Source: a virus. Taken from it: DNA of 38,415 nt. Shown piece after piece: positions 8,606 through 14,796 of the stretch. The notes under the pieces are model-generated. The model made no database searches. It was not told where the DNA came from and was given only the letters and a program-made list of their open reading frames with translations. The stretch's first letter is position 1, and every line of letters begins with the position of its first letter. The stretch lies in IMG/VR virus record IMGVR_UViG_3300022198_001053, positions 1-38,415 of that record; one strand, written 5' to 3'. Made by a program: the position numbers and the translations under genes.

Positions 8606-9461
8606 TTTGATAGAAGTTCCCATGCGAGTGCAGCCACCGCCGGGACTTGTCCGTTTCCAATGGCTTTAAGTCTGTCCACCCTAGCGGCCACCCCATTAGC
8701 CACTCGACCCACACCGGATTTAGGGGCATCGGCCGGGTCGGTTGTCCACCATGCGCCTGACTGGTTAGAGTTGGGGTTTTCCGAGTAAATTCTGCTGGAT
8801 ATGCTGCCTCCTTTGCATTGTGACACGTTGGCGTCGCCCACTCTTTTTTGCGTGATTTCTTTAATTTCGGTCGGGTCGGATACCCGCGAATCCTTGGGTG
8901 ATTGTTGAGTCCCACTTGTCCATAGTTGGCGCAAGCTGGAATCTTTGTTGCCTCGGCTACTGTTGGCGTCGGCCATGGTTCCGACAATCCACATCCTGTC
9001 CCGCTTATGAGGTGCTCCGGCATGGTGCGCTCCGAGCACTCCCCATCGCGCATCATACCCCATTTCGGCAAGGTCTTTGAGAACCGTTGCGAGTCCTCTT
9101 GTTCTGAGCAAAGGACTGTTTTCGATGAAAGCAAATCTTGGTCGAACCTCACCAATAATCCGCGCCATGTGCCGCCACATTCCGCTGCGACTTCCTTCGA
9201 TTCCTGCGCCTTTTCCTGCGGAGCTGATGTCTTGGCAGGGAAATCCTCCAGAAACGACATCAACACGGCCTCGCCATGGTCGTCCATCAAAGGTTTGAAC
9301 GTCATCCCAAATTGGGAAAGGCGGGAGAACGCCTTCATTTTGTCGGGCGCACAATACGCTTGCGGGATAAGGTTCCCACTCGACGGCGCAGACTGTTCTC
9401 CATCCAAGGAGTTTGCCTCCAAGTATTCCTCCACCAGCACCTGCGAATAAAGCCAGCTCAT
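8580..9461 (-). CDS. Overprinted open frame within the methylase gene, 293 aa
   Basis: This frame is shifted by one base relative to the methylase and stays open for 293 codons, longer than the methylase it overlaps. Its ATG lies 4 nt after the methylase ATG (ATGAATGAG), so both could use the same SD (AAGGA). The translation is not random-looking. From memory, SFLEDFPAKTSA, the segment ending in FSKTLPKWGMMRDGE, WPTPTV and LNPVWVEWLMGWPLGWTDL resemble a family of phage proteins found with dcm-like genes, often labelled hypothetical or methylase. FPAKTSA arises by frame shift from the methylase catalytic FPCQDIS, as expected if the family originated by overprinting. I cannot verify homology or expression here; it could also be a passively open frame. 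Confidence 0.5.
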   Translation of the reverse strand: MSWLYSQVLVEEYLEANSLDGEQSAPSSGNLIPQAYCAPDKMKAFSRLSQFGMTFKPLMDDHGEAVLMSFLEDFPAKTSAPQEKAQESKEVAAECGGTWRGLLVRFDQDLLSSKTVLCSEQEDSQRFSKTLPKWGMMRDGECSERTMPEHLISGTGCGLSEPWPTPTVAEATKIPACANYGQVGLNNHPRIRGYPTRPKLKKSRKKEWATPTCHNAKEAAYPAEFTRKTPTLTSQAHGGQPTRPMPLNPVWVEWLMGWPLGWTDLKPLETDKSRRWLHSHGNFYQNETLTAET

Positions 9462-9465
9462 TCAT
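8602..9465 (-). CDS. DNA (cytosine-5-)-methyltransferase, 287 aa
   Basis: Transfers a methyl group from S-adenosylmethionine to C5 of cytosine in DNA, probably protecting the phage genome from restriction. Motif I is FAGAGGG (residues 7-13). The catalytic cysteine is in GGFPCQ (C77). Motif VI is ENS (115-117) where ENV is usual. Motif VIII is near HKRDRMW (153-159). The C-terminal IX/X region is GVGRVANGVAARVDRLKAIG followed by NGQVP. The target-recognition region is short, so the enzyme is small for the family. It is preceded by a clear SD (GAAAGGAAAAATG) and its stop overlaps the HNH start. A second complete reading frame covers almost the whole gene. Confidence 0.9.
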   Translation of the reverse strand: MNELALFAGAGGGILGGKLLGWRTVCAVEWEPYPASVLCARQNEGVLPPFPIWDDVQTFDGRPWRGRVDVVSGGFPCQDISSAGKGAGIEGSRSGMWRHMARIIGEVRPRFAFIENSPLLRTRGLATVLKDLAEMGYDARWGVLGAHHAGAPHKRDRMWIVGTMADANSSRGNKDSSLRQLWTSGTQQSPKDSRVSDPTEIKEITQKRVGDANVSQCKGGSISSRIYSENPNSNQSGAWWTTDPADAPKSGVGRVANGVAARVDRLKAIGNGQVPAVAALAWELLSK

Positions 9466-9478
9466 TTTTCCTTTCTTA

Positions 9479-10744
9479 TTATGTTAGTTCCTCGAAGCAA
9501 GTATGCCTCGCGTTAAAGTTCACCGGGGCGTGGGCCAGGTTACCATCACGCAACTTCAGTTGGTAAAGTTCCGAGTAAAAGTTTGAGCCGTTAATGTCCT
9601 GCTCAATGTTTGTGATTGGGTTATCCTTGGGACGATGGATGGCAATGATGCGATGAGCATCTTCCTCAATCGAACCTGTATCACGGAAGTCCGTTCTGCT
9701 AGGTGGGCGGTTCTCCTTTTCATTACCACGGTTAAGCTGCGCGGCTACTACCATAGCGCAGCCGAGAGTCTTACGCAGCGGAATCATGGCCTTCGAGAGC
9801 GTAGTCATGCGCTCGTAAGCACCATCGCCCTTGGCCTTAATCAAGCCGAGGTAGTCAATGAACACTACGTCAGGCTTGAAGTTAGCCGCGAGCAAGCGGC
9901 ACCGCGCCTCAATGCGGTCAAGCGTGAGGTCGTGGTCGAATACGAGCAAGGGTTTCTCACGCAGCAAGCGCAACCCCTCTTGGAGTTTCTTTACTCGCTC
10001 AGGCATCTCCTCGTTAAGAGCGCGCAGATTAACACCGGCTCGCTGGCCTGCCATTTGCAGCACTACTGACTTAGATGAAGTCTCCAAGGTAAAGATAGCG
10101 ACACGCTTTCCGTTACGCAAGTTATGCCCAGCCATCTGATTGATGAAACTGCTCTTGCCTGTTGAGGTTCGTGCGCCGACGACAACGTATTCGTGCGACT
10201 GAATGCCGCCAGCGAGTCTGTCGAACGAGTCAATCCCAGTAGTAATCAGCCCCTTTGTGGCGTCCTCGCCTGACAGTTGCTCGTTAACGAACGCCACCGC
10301 TGAGTCCAAGATATCGTCAAGTGATTCATCCTGACTTTCGCTAGGCTGCATGAGGAGCTGCACGTTATCTACGGATGCACGGATGTCCTCGTAAGAAGCC
10401 TCGCCATCATCTATCTTGCTAGCGATGTCGTTGATCGCTGGCTTAACCTGGCGCAAGATTCCTGCCTCAATGACGCTCTTTAATGACGGCTTGCCGTAAG
10501 CCGAAGTCGGCGCGGCCTTTTCACACTGAGAGATTTCTTCTAGTGGGAACGAGCTACCCATCGCCAGATACAGCGCGGATACGTCGATGTGCTTGCCCTC
10601 GGTGCGTAACTTGAGAAGCGCGAGCCAGAGTTCACGGCGTTCAGTCGTTGTGAACATGGAGTCCGTCAGGCCGTCCTGAACCGCGAGGTCAATAAGCTGC
10701 GGGTTCAGGAGGCAAGAACCGATGAAGATTTGTTCAGGGTTCAT
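9479..10744 (-). CDS. Replicative DNA helicase, DnaB type, 421 aa
   Basis: Hexameric helicase that unwinds the replication fork. An N-terminal DnaB domain (residues 1-100) is followed by a RecA-like motor. Walker A is GARTSTGKS (190-198), with catalytic Glu in TLETSS (221). Walker B is VVFIDYLG (293-300), followed by AAQLNRG (334-340) and the arginine-finger region RDTGSIEEDAHRI. I chose the ATG at 10744 because it overlaps the preceding stop as ATGA and begins the conserved domain; an ATG at 10780 would add 12 residues. No primase or DNA polymerase gene is visible, so the helicase presumably recruits the host replisome. Confidence 0.93.
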   Translation of the reverse strand: MNPEQIFIGSCLLNPQLIDLAVQDGLTDSMFTTTERRELWLALLKLRTEGKHIDVSALYLAMGSSFPLEEISQCEKAAPTSAYGKPSLKSVIEAGILRQVKPAINDIASKIDDGEASYEDIRASVDNVQLLMQPSESQDESLDDILDSAVAFVNEQLSGEDATKGLITTGIDSFDRLAGGIQSHEYVVVGARTSTGKSSFINQMAGHNLRNGKRVAIFTLETSSKSVVLQMAGQRAGVNLRALNEEMPERVKKLQEGLRLLREKPLLVFDHDLTLDRIEARCRLLAANFKPDVVFIDYLGLIKAKGDGAYERMTTLSKAMIPLRKTLGCAMVVAAQLNRGNEKENRPPSRTDFRDTGSIEEDAHRIIAIHRPKDNPITNIEQDINGSNFYSELYQLKLRDGNLAHAPVNFNARHTCFEELT

Positions 10745-11562
10745 TTGCGGCGAGGGTCGTAGTTCTTCTCCATGATCCACATCTCAATATGATTCACGAA
10801 CGAGAGCCACTTGCTTTGCAAGTCCTCTGCGCTCCACTCGTGAACGTCCACCCTGCCAATCTCGTTAGTCGAGATGTAAAGGTTGTAGCCCCGGCACTTC
10901 GGACCAATCGGGTAGTCGAAGTCACCGCCCCAGACTGCGGCAACGTAGGCGGCAATCTGCATACCGTGGTCGTTGTAAGGCTTCTTGCGCTTACCTTCCT
11001 CGGTCTTGCAGGTCTTGAAGTCTAATACGCCGTAGCTATCAGGAGTCTTGAAGATGATGTCAGCGGTGCCAGCGTAACCGTGAGCGTTATTAACTACGAT
11101 GCTCTCGGAGTGCATGACTTCCAGCCCAAGGCCACTGATAACTTCGGCAACAGGCTTAACAAACTCATCACAGCTAACGGCCTTGTCGTCCACAAGGATG
11201 TCGTAAGGCATGTAAAGCAGCGGCTCTGAGTAATACTTCTCAATGGCTCCGTGAACCGTAGTGCCGAGGTCGCGTGCTGTCTTAGCAGGCGCGTCTGCCA
11301 TGTTCTTGATTGCGACTTTCCAAGCAGCGTATTCCTCGCCGCCAGATGGCGGACAATTAAACGCTGCACGAAGCATACTGTCCTCAATGTAATTCTGAAG
11401 GCCGGGGTTATTCCTGACCCGCAGAAACGCAGAGACTGACGGAAGCAGGTCGAACTTGCGTGCGTCAGCGAGCGTAGTGTCGCGCATCTCTCCGTTAGCT
11501 TTGGCGACTTGGTGCATCGCTTTACCCTCGCGGGTATACCAGTGTCCTGATTCATTACTCAT
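10741..11562 (-). CDS. PD-(D/E)XK nuclease, Cas4/RecB-like, 273 aa
   Basis: The restriction-nuclease fold is recognisable by ordered motifs: GTTVHGAIE (residues 100-108, His 104), the metal-binding Asp in GTADIIF (168), GVLDFKTCK (178-186, with the D-x-K pair) and the helical QxxxY motif MQIAAY (201-206). Phage relatives act as single-strand or double-strand exonucleases in recombination. There is a good SD (AAGGAACATTATG), and the gene overlaps the helicase (ATGA) and the SWIM gene (8 bp). The cysteines of a Cas4 iron-sulfur cluster are not evident, so RecB-like exonuclease is the safer name. Confidence 0.85.
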   Translation of the reverse strand: MSNESGHWYTREGKAMHQVAKANGEMRDTTLADARKFDLLPSVSAFLRVRNNPGLQNYIEDSMLRAAFNCPPSGGEEYAAWKVAIKNMADAPAKTARDLGTTVHGAIEKYYSEPLLYMPYDILVDDKAVSCDEFVKPVAEVISGLGLEVMHSESIVVNNAHGYAGTADIIFKTPDSYGVLDFKTCKTEEGKRKKPYNDHGMQIAAYVAAVWGGDFDYPIGPKCRGYNLYISTNEIGRVDVHEWSAEDLQSKWLSFVNHIEMWIMEKNYDPRRK

Positions 11563-11878
11563 AATGTTCCTTATCTTCTTTCTTTGTGTATTGGTGGAAA
11601 ACGTCGTCCGCTTTTCTGTTAGTAGCAGCGGCCACTACCATACAGCCGCAATAGAATATTGCAGCGTCAACGTGCTTGCAGATTGTGCGGTCACGGTAGA
11701 AGTGTCGAACAATCTTTTGGAAAATGTTCAGCTTAGGTTGGCAGCGGCACCTGTTGTCGTTACAAGTGCAAACAGGGAGTCCTTTGTTCGCCGTGAGATC
11801 CACAAGGTAAGGCTCCCGGTCACTACTAGACTCAACCCAAAACCGATAACCGGCTTCGTTGGTCTTAGTGACTTTCAT
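11555..11878 (-). CDS. SWIM zinc-finger protein, 107 aa
   Basis: The sequence has the SWIM pattern CxC-n-CxH: CTC at residues 37-39 and CKH at 67-69, after a beta-rich start (YRFWVESSSDREPYLVDL) typical of the domain. Two further cysteines (44, 46) lie between them. SWIM domains bind DNA or proteins and occur in ATPases, transposases and recombination factors. The position just upstream of the nuclease and helicase suggests a DNA-repair accessory. Start overlaps the upstream stop as ATGA. Confidence 0.75.
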   Translation of the reverse strand: MKVTKTNEAGYRFWVESSSDREPYLVDLTANKGLPVCTCNDNRCRCQPKLNIFQKIVRHFYRDRTICKHVDAAIFYCGCMVVAAATNRKADDVFHQYTKKEDKEHYE

Positions 11879-12342
11879 TTCCAGAGATTACGGCGGCAGA
11901 GCACGCCAATGATGGCGTAATTAGCGAGGTCGAGCCACGAGTCCTCAATGGATTCGTTCTTCGGTTCGCTATTGTTCTGAAGCAGGTTCTTGAGGCGGCT
12001 CACCTTGTCCCAGGTGCGGACTAGCACGCCGTATTCGCCAAAGGCAGCGATGTTGTTCGAGCCGTAGTCTCTTTGTTTAGAGTCCATCACTTGGATGTTA
12101 TCAACGGCAATACGCAAAGCCTCGCGGCCCATCTCTGTTTCGATGCCGTAAGCATCAGCCAGAGCCTCAAGCGGGTCAATGGTCGTGATGCGAACGAAGT
12201 CGAAGTCCTCGTCGCCGTTCACAATATGCCCCGTGTGCTCCCGTCCTACCGGGATGAAGTCCTCGTCAATGAGGATGTAATCGTTAGCGCGAAGCGTTTC
12301 GCCCACGCCGAGTAACCGAGTATTTTCTAAGGTTGGATTCAT
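11875..12342 (-). CDS. DUF1599-like (nucleotide-modification-associated) protein, 155 aa
   Basis: Residues about 75-155 fit, from memory, the DUF1599 family: VMDSKQRDYGSNNIAAFGEY, a Trp/Arg segment RTWDKVSRLKNLL, then NESIEDSWLDLANYAIIG. The first 50 residues form a separate beta-like part. Members occur in phages, some associated with modified nucleotides, and resemble all-alpha nucleotide pyrophosphohydrolases; catalysis is not demonstrated here. A good SD (AAAGGAATCCAATG) supports the start at 12342, although that start lies inside the preceding 55-codon gene by 59 bp. Confidence 0.72.
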   Translation of the reverse strand: MNPTLENTRLLGVGETLRANDYILIDEDFIPVGREHTGHIVNGDEDFDFVRITTIDPLEALADAYGIETEMGREALRIAVDNIQVMDSKQRDYGSNNIAAFGEYGVLVRTWDKVSRLKNLLQNNSEPKNESIEDSWLDLANYAIIGVLCRRNLWK

Positions 12343-12451
12343 TGGATTCCTTTATTTGTTGTTGTTGCTTACCGAAAATCAAATTCCAGTTCGCCTCGAA
12401 TTGAGCGCGAGGGATGGAGAGTGGTCTAGATTTGTCTCCCTTACCGTTCAT
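12284..12451 (-). CDS. Small conserved-type phage protein, 55 aa
   Basis: The first 28 residues, MNGKGDKSRPLSIPRAQFEA then NWNLIFGK, match a motif I remember from many short phage proteins of unknown function (KGxxxRP, then a WxxIFGK core). After this comes a Gln run and a basic tail (RKYSVTRRGRNASR) that overlaps the DUF1599-like gene by 59 bp. The overlapping tail may be a late extension. Confidence 0.68.
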   Translation of the reverse strand: MNGKGDKSRPLSIPRAQFEANWNLIFGKQQQQIKESNESNLRKYSVTRRGRNASR

Positions 12452-12546
12452 GTTTATCTTTAGGTTTAAATTTTACCGGGTATTTTCGCACCGCCCCGGC
12501 TGGCGTCGTTGGCCCTTCGGCAGATGGCTCTGCTTGAAAGTAATGG

Positions 12547-12726
12547 TTAATTGTAATCGGAACCTTCACCGTCACCGTTACCGAAGCCGGAACCGTGACC
12601 GCTACCGTTACCGTAACCGTCACCGCCACCGTAACCGTAACCGTAACCGTAACCGTCACCGGAACCGGAAGCGTAACCGGAACCATAACCGTAACTGGAA
12701 CCGTAATCGTAAATCACTCCGTCCAT
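12547..12726 (-). CDS. Gly/Tyr-repeat low-complexity protein, 59 aa
   Basis: Starts at the ATG at 12726, inside the last codons of the DUF6948-like gene (13-bp overlap). It reads MDGVIYDYGSSYGYGSGYAS and continues as nearly perfect X-Gly alternation (GYGYGYGYGGGDGYGNGSGH). Every second residue is glycine, and the other is Tyr, Ser, Asp or Asn. At DNA level this is a decayed 6-bp tandem repeat of the type GGTTAC. The frame is preferred over two other long frames in the repeat because it starts at a coupled ATG and gives the GYG pattern I recall from other phage mini-proteins near DUF6948 genes. Function unknown; such sequences can self-associate. Confidence 0.7.
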   Translation of the reverse strand: MDGVIYDYGSSYGYGSGYASGSGDGYGYGYGYGGGDGYGNGSGHGSGFGNGDGEGSDYN

Positions 12727-13085
12727 TCGACAACCTCCGCAATAGACTTTTTGGCCTTTTCGGTTACGGGAATAATTTCACAGATTCCGATAACCTCAAT
12801 CTCGGCAACCTCGCCGGGGAACTTGCACTCTTTAGGATTACTGGTCCCTTTTGTTGCAAGGTCGGTAAGCTCTGCGGCCCCCGCCCATCGCCAGATTCGT
12901 CGGCTATTGACCAGTGTAACGCTAGTCTCTGAATTTCTGGTCTTCAGATAACCGGCGTGACAGCCGGAGTCTCGGCTACGCACAATGACATAAGGAAGGC
13001 CGTCGCTATCGGTCGCTTTAGAAATGGAATCCGCACGAACGTATTCCACGTCGTCAATCTTAATTGAGTTTGGTTTGGTATTCAT
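12714..13085 (-). CDS. DUF6948-like phage protein, 123 aa
   Basis: The sequence YVIVRSRDSGCHAGYL, followed by a Val/Thr stretch, RRIWRWAGAAELTDLATKG, KECKFPGEV, and an ending in EIIPVTEKAKKSI, agrees with the DUF6948 family as I remember it: a small phage protein of unknown role. It overlaps the end of the endonuclease VII gene (26 bp) and contains the start of the Gly/Tyr protein. Confidence 0.75.
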   Translation of the reverse strand: MNTKPNSIKIDDVEYVRADSISKATDSDGLPYVIVRSRDSGCHAGYLKTRNSETSVTLVNSRRIWRWAGAAELTDLATKGTSNPKECKFPGEVAEIEVIGICEIIPVTEKAKKSIAEVVEWTE

Positions 13086-13497
13086 ATTTTTTTTTAACCT
13101 TCTTGGCTCGTTTCCGTTTCAATCGGGCTTTCTTGTTCCTTGCAATCTTTTTTTCTGACAAAGTTTTGTGCATCGGGTGCGTGTCTGATTGTGAGTAATC
13201 CTTGGATACATAATCAGCAAGGCGGCGAAGGCACTCGGCGTAATCGGCTTTAGTCTTAGCCAGTCCGACGCGGACAAACGCATTGCGAACCTTCCCCTCC
13301 CATGCGTTACACTTACGGTCTAAGACTCCGCGAACTTTCCCGGTCTTGTGGTCGTGATCTAGGCACGGAACCTCAATCGGTAATCCTGTAATCGGGTCAA
13401 TCCCTTCTTGTTGTTTAAGGAGAGAAGCCCTTACCGTAGGGATGTCTTTAGTTTTAAGTTTCAATGTTCCCACTCCGACGTAGTTTTTTAGTATCAT
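13060..13497 (-). CDS. Endonuclease VII-like resolvase, 145 aa, zinc site degenerate
   Basis: The ββα-metal core is clear: CLDHDHKTGKVRGVLDRKCN (residues 45-64) followed by AWEGKVRNAFVRVGL, matching T4 endonuclease VII, which cuts branched DNA before packaging. T4 has two CxxC zinc pairs. Here the first (expected before residue 45) is absent and the second is reduced to one cysteine (DRKCN). The catalytic LDHDH and Asn 64 remain. The C-terminus is very basic (ARLKRKRAKKVKKKYEY), suggesting DNA binding. The ATG at 13497 lies directly after a 12-bp stem-loop, leaving no room for an SD. A later start (GTG codon 8 or TTG codon 11) is possible. Confidence 0.86.
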   Translation of the reverse strand: MILKNYVGVGTLKLKTKDIPTVRASLLKQQEGIDPITGLPIEVPCLDHDHKTGKVRGVLDRKCNAWEGKVRNAFVRVGLAKTKADYAECLRRLADYVSKDYSQSDTHPMHKTLSEKKIARNKKARLKRKRAKKVKKKYEYQTKLN

Positions 13498-13530
13498 AAC
13501 GAGCGCGGCCCTTCAATGGGGCCGCTCGTT
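13498..13530 (-). promoter_or_regulatory. Stem-loop abutting the endonuclease VII start codon
   Basis: AACGAGC pairs with GCTCGTT and GGCCC with GGGCC (12 bp with a 2-base bulge, loop 7 bases). On the minus strand the hairpin ends at the base before the ATG. No T run follows, so it is not a standard terminator. It may control translation of the nuclease or stabilise a processed RNA end. Confidence 0.6.
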
Positions 13531-13539
13531 GAGAGGTTT

Positions 13540-13850
13540 AAGGAGATTCGGTTTCCGCTCTAACGTGTTCTAGTTTCATCGACTCCAAAATGGTGGGTTA
13601 GTCAAGGCACAATTCACCCGTTGCCGGATGGACTGTGCCTGTTTCAAAGTCTCCAAAAAGTTCGGAAGCCTAAGACACGACCGGGATACTGCACGGCATC
13701 TGACACTTTTCAGCAGGGTCATCTCTGACCATCCCCGGAATCCCCCCTTGCGGGGCAATTATTAAGCAGGCTTGTGAAACCTGCACCGTTGTCCTCGTCT
13801 ACTACCGAGGCCCATCTGACCCTAACGCTGCGGGGTCTGCGGAGGGCTAA
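13540..13850 (-). ncRNA. Candidate structured non-coding RNA with GNRA-capped hairpins
   Basis: No plausible protein is encoded here, yet the minus strand shows successive hairpins: 13837-13818 (GACCC/GGGTC), 13810-13793 (CCTCG/CGAGG), 13784-13766 (GCAGG/CCTGC), 13755-13744 (CCCC-GCAA-GGGG), 13730-13717 (GGTCA-GAGA-TGACC) and 13639-13606 (GGCACA/TGTGCC enclosing ATCCG-GCAA-CGGGT). Three loops are GNRA tetraloops only when read on the minus strand, which fixes the likely sense strand. I compared it by eye with tmRNA, RNase P, group I intron cores and cobalamin riboswitches and found no convincing match. It lies between the short terminated RNA (13851-13947) and the endonuclease VII gene, so it could also be a long structured leader of that gene. 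Confidence 0.5.
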
Positions 13851-13947
13851 ATAAAAAGCCCCCAGTGGGCAAGTCACTGAGGGCTTCGCCCCTTGCGGGG
13901 GCTTGGGATAAACTCCCAAAAGTCTTCAACGGCTTGCCCACCGTTGC
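13851..13947 (-). ncRNA. Short structured RNA with own promoter and terminator (about 97 nt)
   Basis: A TGTGCTATAAT promoter ends at 13952 and predicts a start near 13947-13945. The RNA begins with hairpin CAACGG-TGGGCAAG-CCGTTG (13946-13927), then TTGGGA-GTTTA-TCCCAA, then a CCCC-GCAA-GGGG hairpin. It ends with a terminator whose arms AGCCCTCAGTG and CACTGGGGGCT (13878-13858) precede TTTTTATTT. The first loop (GGCAAG) is the exact complement of the terminator loop (CTTGCC), allowing a 6-bp kissing or pseudoknot contact, extendable to 8 bp. No open frame of note is present. I recognise no known RNA family. Confidence 0.68.
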
Positions 13948-13951
13948 AAGC

Positions 13952-13962
13952 ATTATAGCACA
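13952..13962 (-). promoter_or_regulatory. Extended -10 promoter of the short RNA
   Basis: The minus strand reads TGTGCTATAAT, a perfect TATAAT with TGn extension. A good -35 box is not visible at 16-18 bp, as expected for extended -10 promoters. It matches the GTGnTAnnAT pattern seen at four plus-strand sites in this genome. Confidence 0.7.
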
Positions 13963-13966
13963 GGTT

Positions 13967-14206
13967 TCAGCTTGAAATAGAACTTTCTTCAGGCACCTTC
14001 CCAAGCTGGTGGCCTTCAAGAATTTCCGTAATTCTTTTTTCCAAGGTAGCCTCGTAACCTGCGTTCATCAGCTCGGCCACCCACTCGGCGGCGGACTCGC
14101 TCCAGAGGGTAGCGATCTGCCAGTTACCTTGCCAGACTGCCCATTGCGGTTCGTTCTCCTCGGCGTTCTTGGCCGGGGCGACGGTGAATTTCTGTGTGTT
14201 TTTCAT
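13967..14206 (-). CDS. Hypothetical protein, 79 aa
   Basis: Starts MKNTQKFTVAPAKNAEENEP, has a Trp-rich centre (QWAVWQGNWQIATLWSES) and a helical end. I do not recognise it. Its start carries the leader element shared with the genes at 16038 and 16636 (TAAACCGAATACATATGAAA) and no SD. Its stop lies next to the promoter of the short RNA. Confidence 0.6.
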   Translation of the reverse strand: MKNTQKFTVAPAKNAEENEPQWAVWQGNWQIATLWSESAAEWVAELMNAGYEATLEKRITEILEGHQLGKVPEESSISS

Positions 14207-14217
14207 ATGTATTCGGT

Positions 14218-14439
14218 TTAATGATACTGCTTCAGTGACGGACGGACTCCAGCCTTTGGAATCCTAAAGTCTTCCCTGTCCTTAACGTATTGAATGGCTG
14301 CGTCAATGCACCTGCCAGTAGGCAAGCCAAAGGTTCGTCGCCATGATTCGATTATCAGCGCAGTCTCGTGGCTCACCCAGGTTTTTCTGAGGCGAGCACG
14401 ACCAACGCCGTTCTCTGGTGGTCTGCCTAGCTTATTCAT
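14218..14439 (-). CDS. Ribbon-helix-helix-like small protein, 73 aa
   Basis: A basic N-terminus (MNKLGRPPENGVGRARLRKT) leads into a short strand (WVSHETALIIESW) and two helices (RRTFGLPTGRCIDAAIQYVK), the layout of ribbon-helix-helix DNA-binding proteins, which bind palindromic operators as dimers. ATGA overlap with the upstream gene. The DNA-binding role is inferred from pattern only. It is one candidate for binding the TGAGAC operators at 18993-19125. Confidence 0.55.
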   Translation of the reverse strand: MNKLGRPPENGVGRARLRKTWVSHETALIIESWRRTFGLPTGRCIDAAIQYVKDREDFRIPKAGVRPSLKQYH

Positions 14440-14603
14440 TTGTTGTCCTCGTTGTTAGTCTTGTCTGATTCTGCAAGCGGTGTTTTGATTAGTATCTGGC
14501 TAAGGTCCGCGAACCGCTCAAATTCTTCGGCGCGGCGGTCATATTCTGCAAGCCGCCTCTCCGACTCCCAGTGTTCTGCATCTCTGTTTTGTGGGTAATA
14601 CAT
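14436..14603 (-). CDS. Small charged helical protein, 55 aa
   Basis: Found by reading between larger genes. ATG at 14603, stop at 14436 overlapping the next start as ATGA. The protein (MYYPQNRDAEHWESERRLAE and on) is Glu/Arg-rich and helical, with an acidic end. The coupled overlap supports it as a real gene; function unknown. Confidence 0.58.
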   Translation of the reverse strand: MYYPQNRDAEHWESERRLAEYDRRAEEFERFADLSQILIKTPLAESDKTNNEDNK

Positions 14604-14607
14604 GGGT

Positions 14608-14796
14608 TTATTTGTTGGATTGAAGTTCCTTGTTTATCTTTCGCTCAATCAGCCAAGCCGTGTGGTATCGCTCAACCTTGCGCTTCAGCCGTTCAATCTC
14701 TGCCTCGGCGTCATTGTATGCCTCGCGAAGTGCAAGAAAGCGTTTGCGTTCGACGCTGTAAGCGTTCCGCGCTTCGGTTAGTTCCTTGCTTTTCAT
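14608..14796 (-). CDS. Small coiled-coil protein, 62 aa
   Basis: Nearly all coiled coil (YNDAEAEIERLKRKVERYHT) with alternating charges. Start overlaps the preceding stop as ATGA. No family recognised; probably a small early protein that binds a partner. Confidence 0.58.
   Translation of the reverse strand: MKSKELTEARNAYSVERKRFLALREAYNDAEAEIERLKRKVERYHTAWLIERKINKELQSNK

Noticed and set aside
11660-11680. Repeat of CAGCGTCAACGTGC shared with 18460-18475
   Set aside because: A single short match, one copy in the SWIM gene coding sequence and the other in the leader; no further copies to support a function.
12414-12951. Two long frames of His/Asn/Arg and Val/Thr repeats across the hexamer repeat
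   Set aside because: A 6-bp repeat keeps several frames open. Only the minus-strand Gly/Tyr frame has a coupled start and a familiar composition.
13540-13960. tmRNA, RNase P RNA, group I intron or cobalamin riboswitch
   Set aside because: Conserved core strings of these families were not found by eye, although GNRA hairpins and a CCCCGCA string are present. A covariance-model search would be decisive.
13576-14019. Minus-strand frames of 60-66 codons in the RNA locus
   Set aside because: They run through hairpins, mutually overlap, lack start signals and look unlike proteins; a structured RNA explains the region better.
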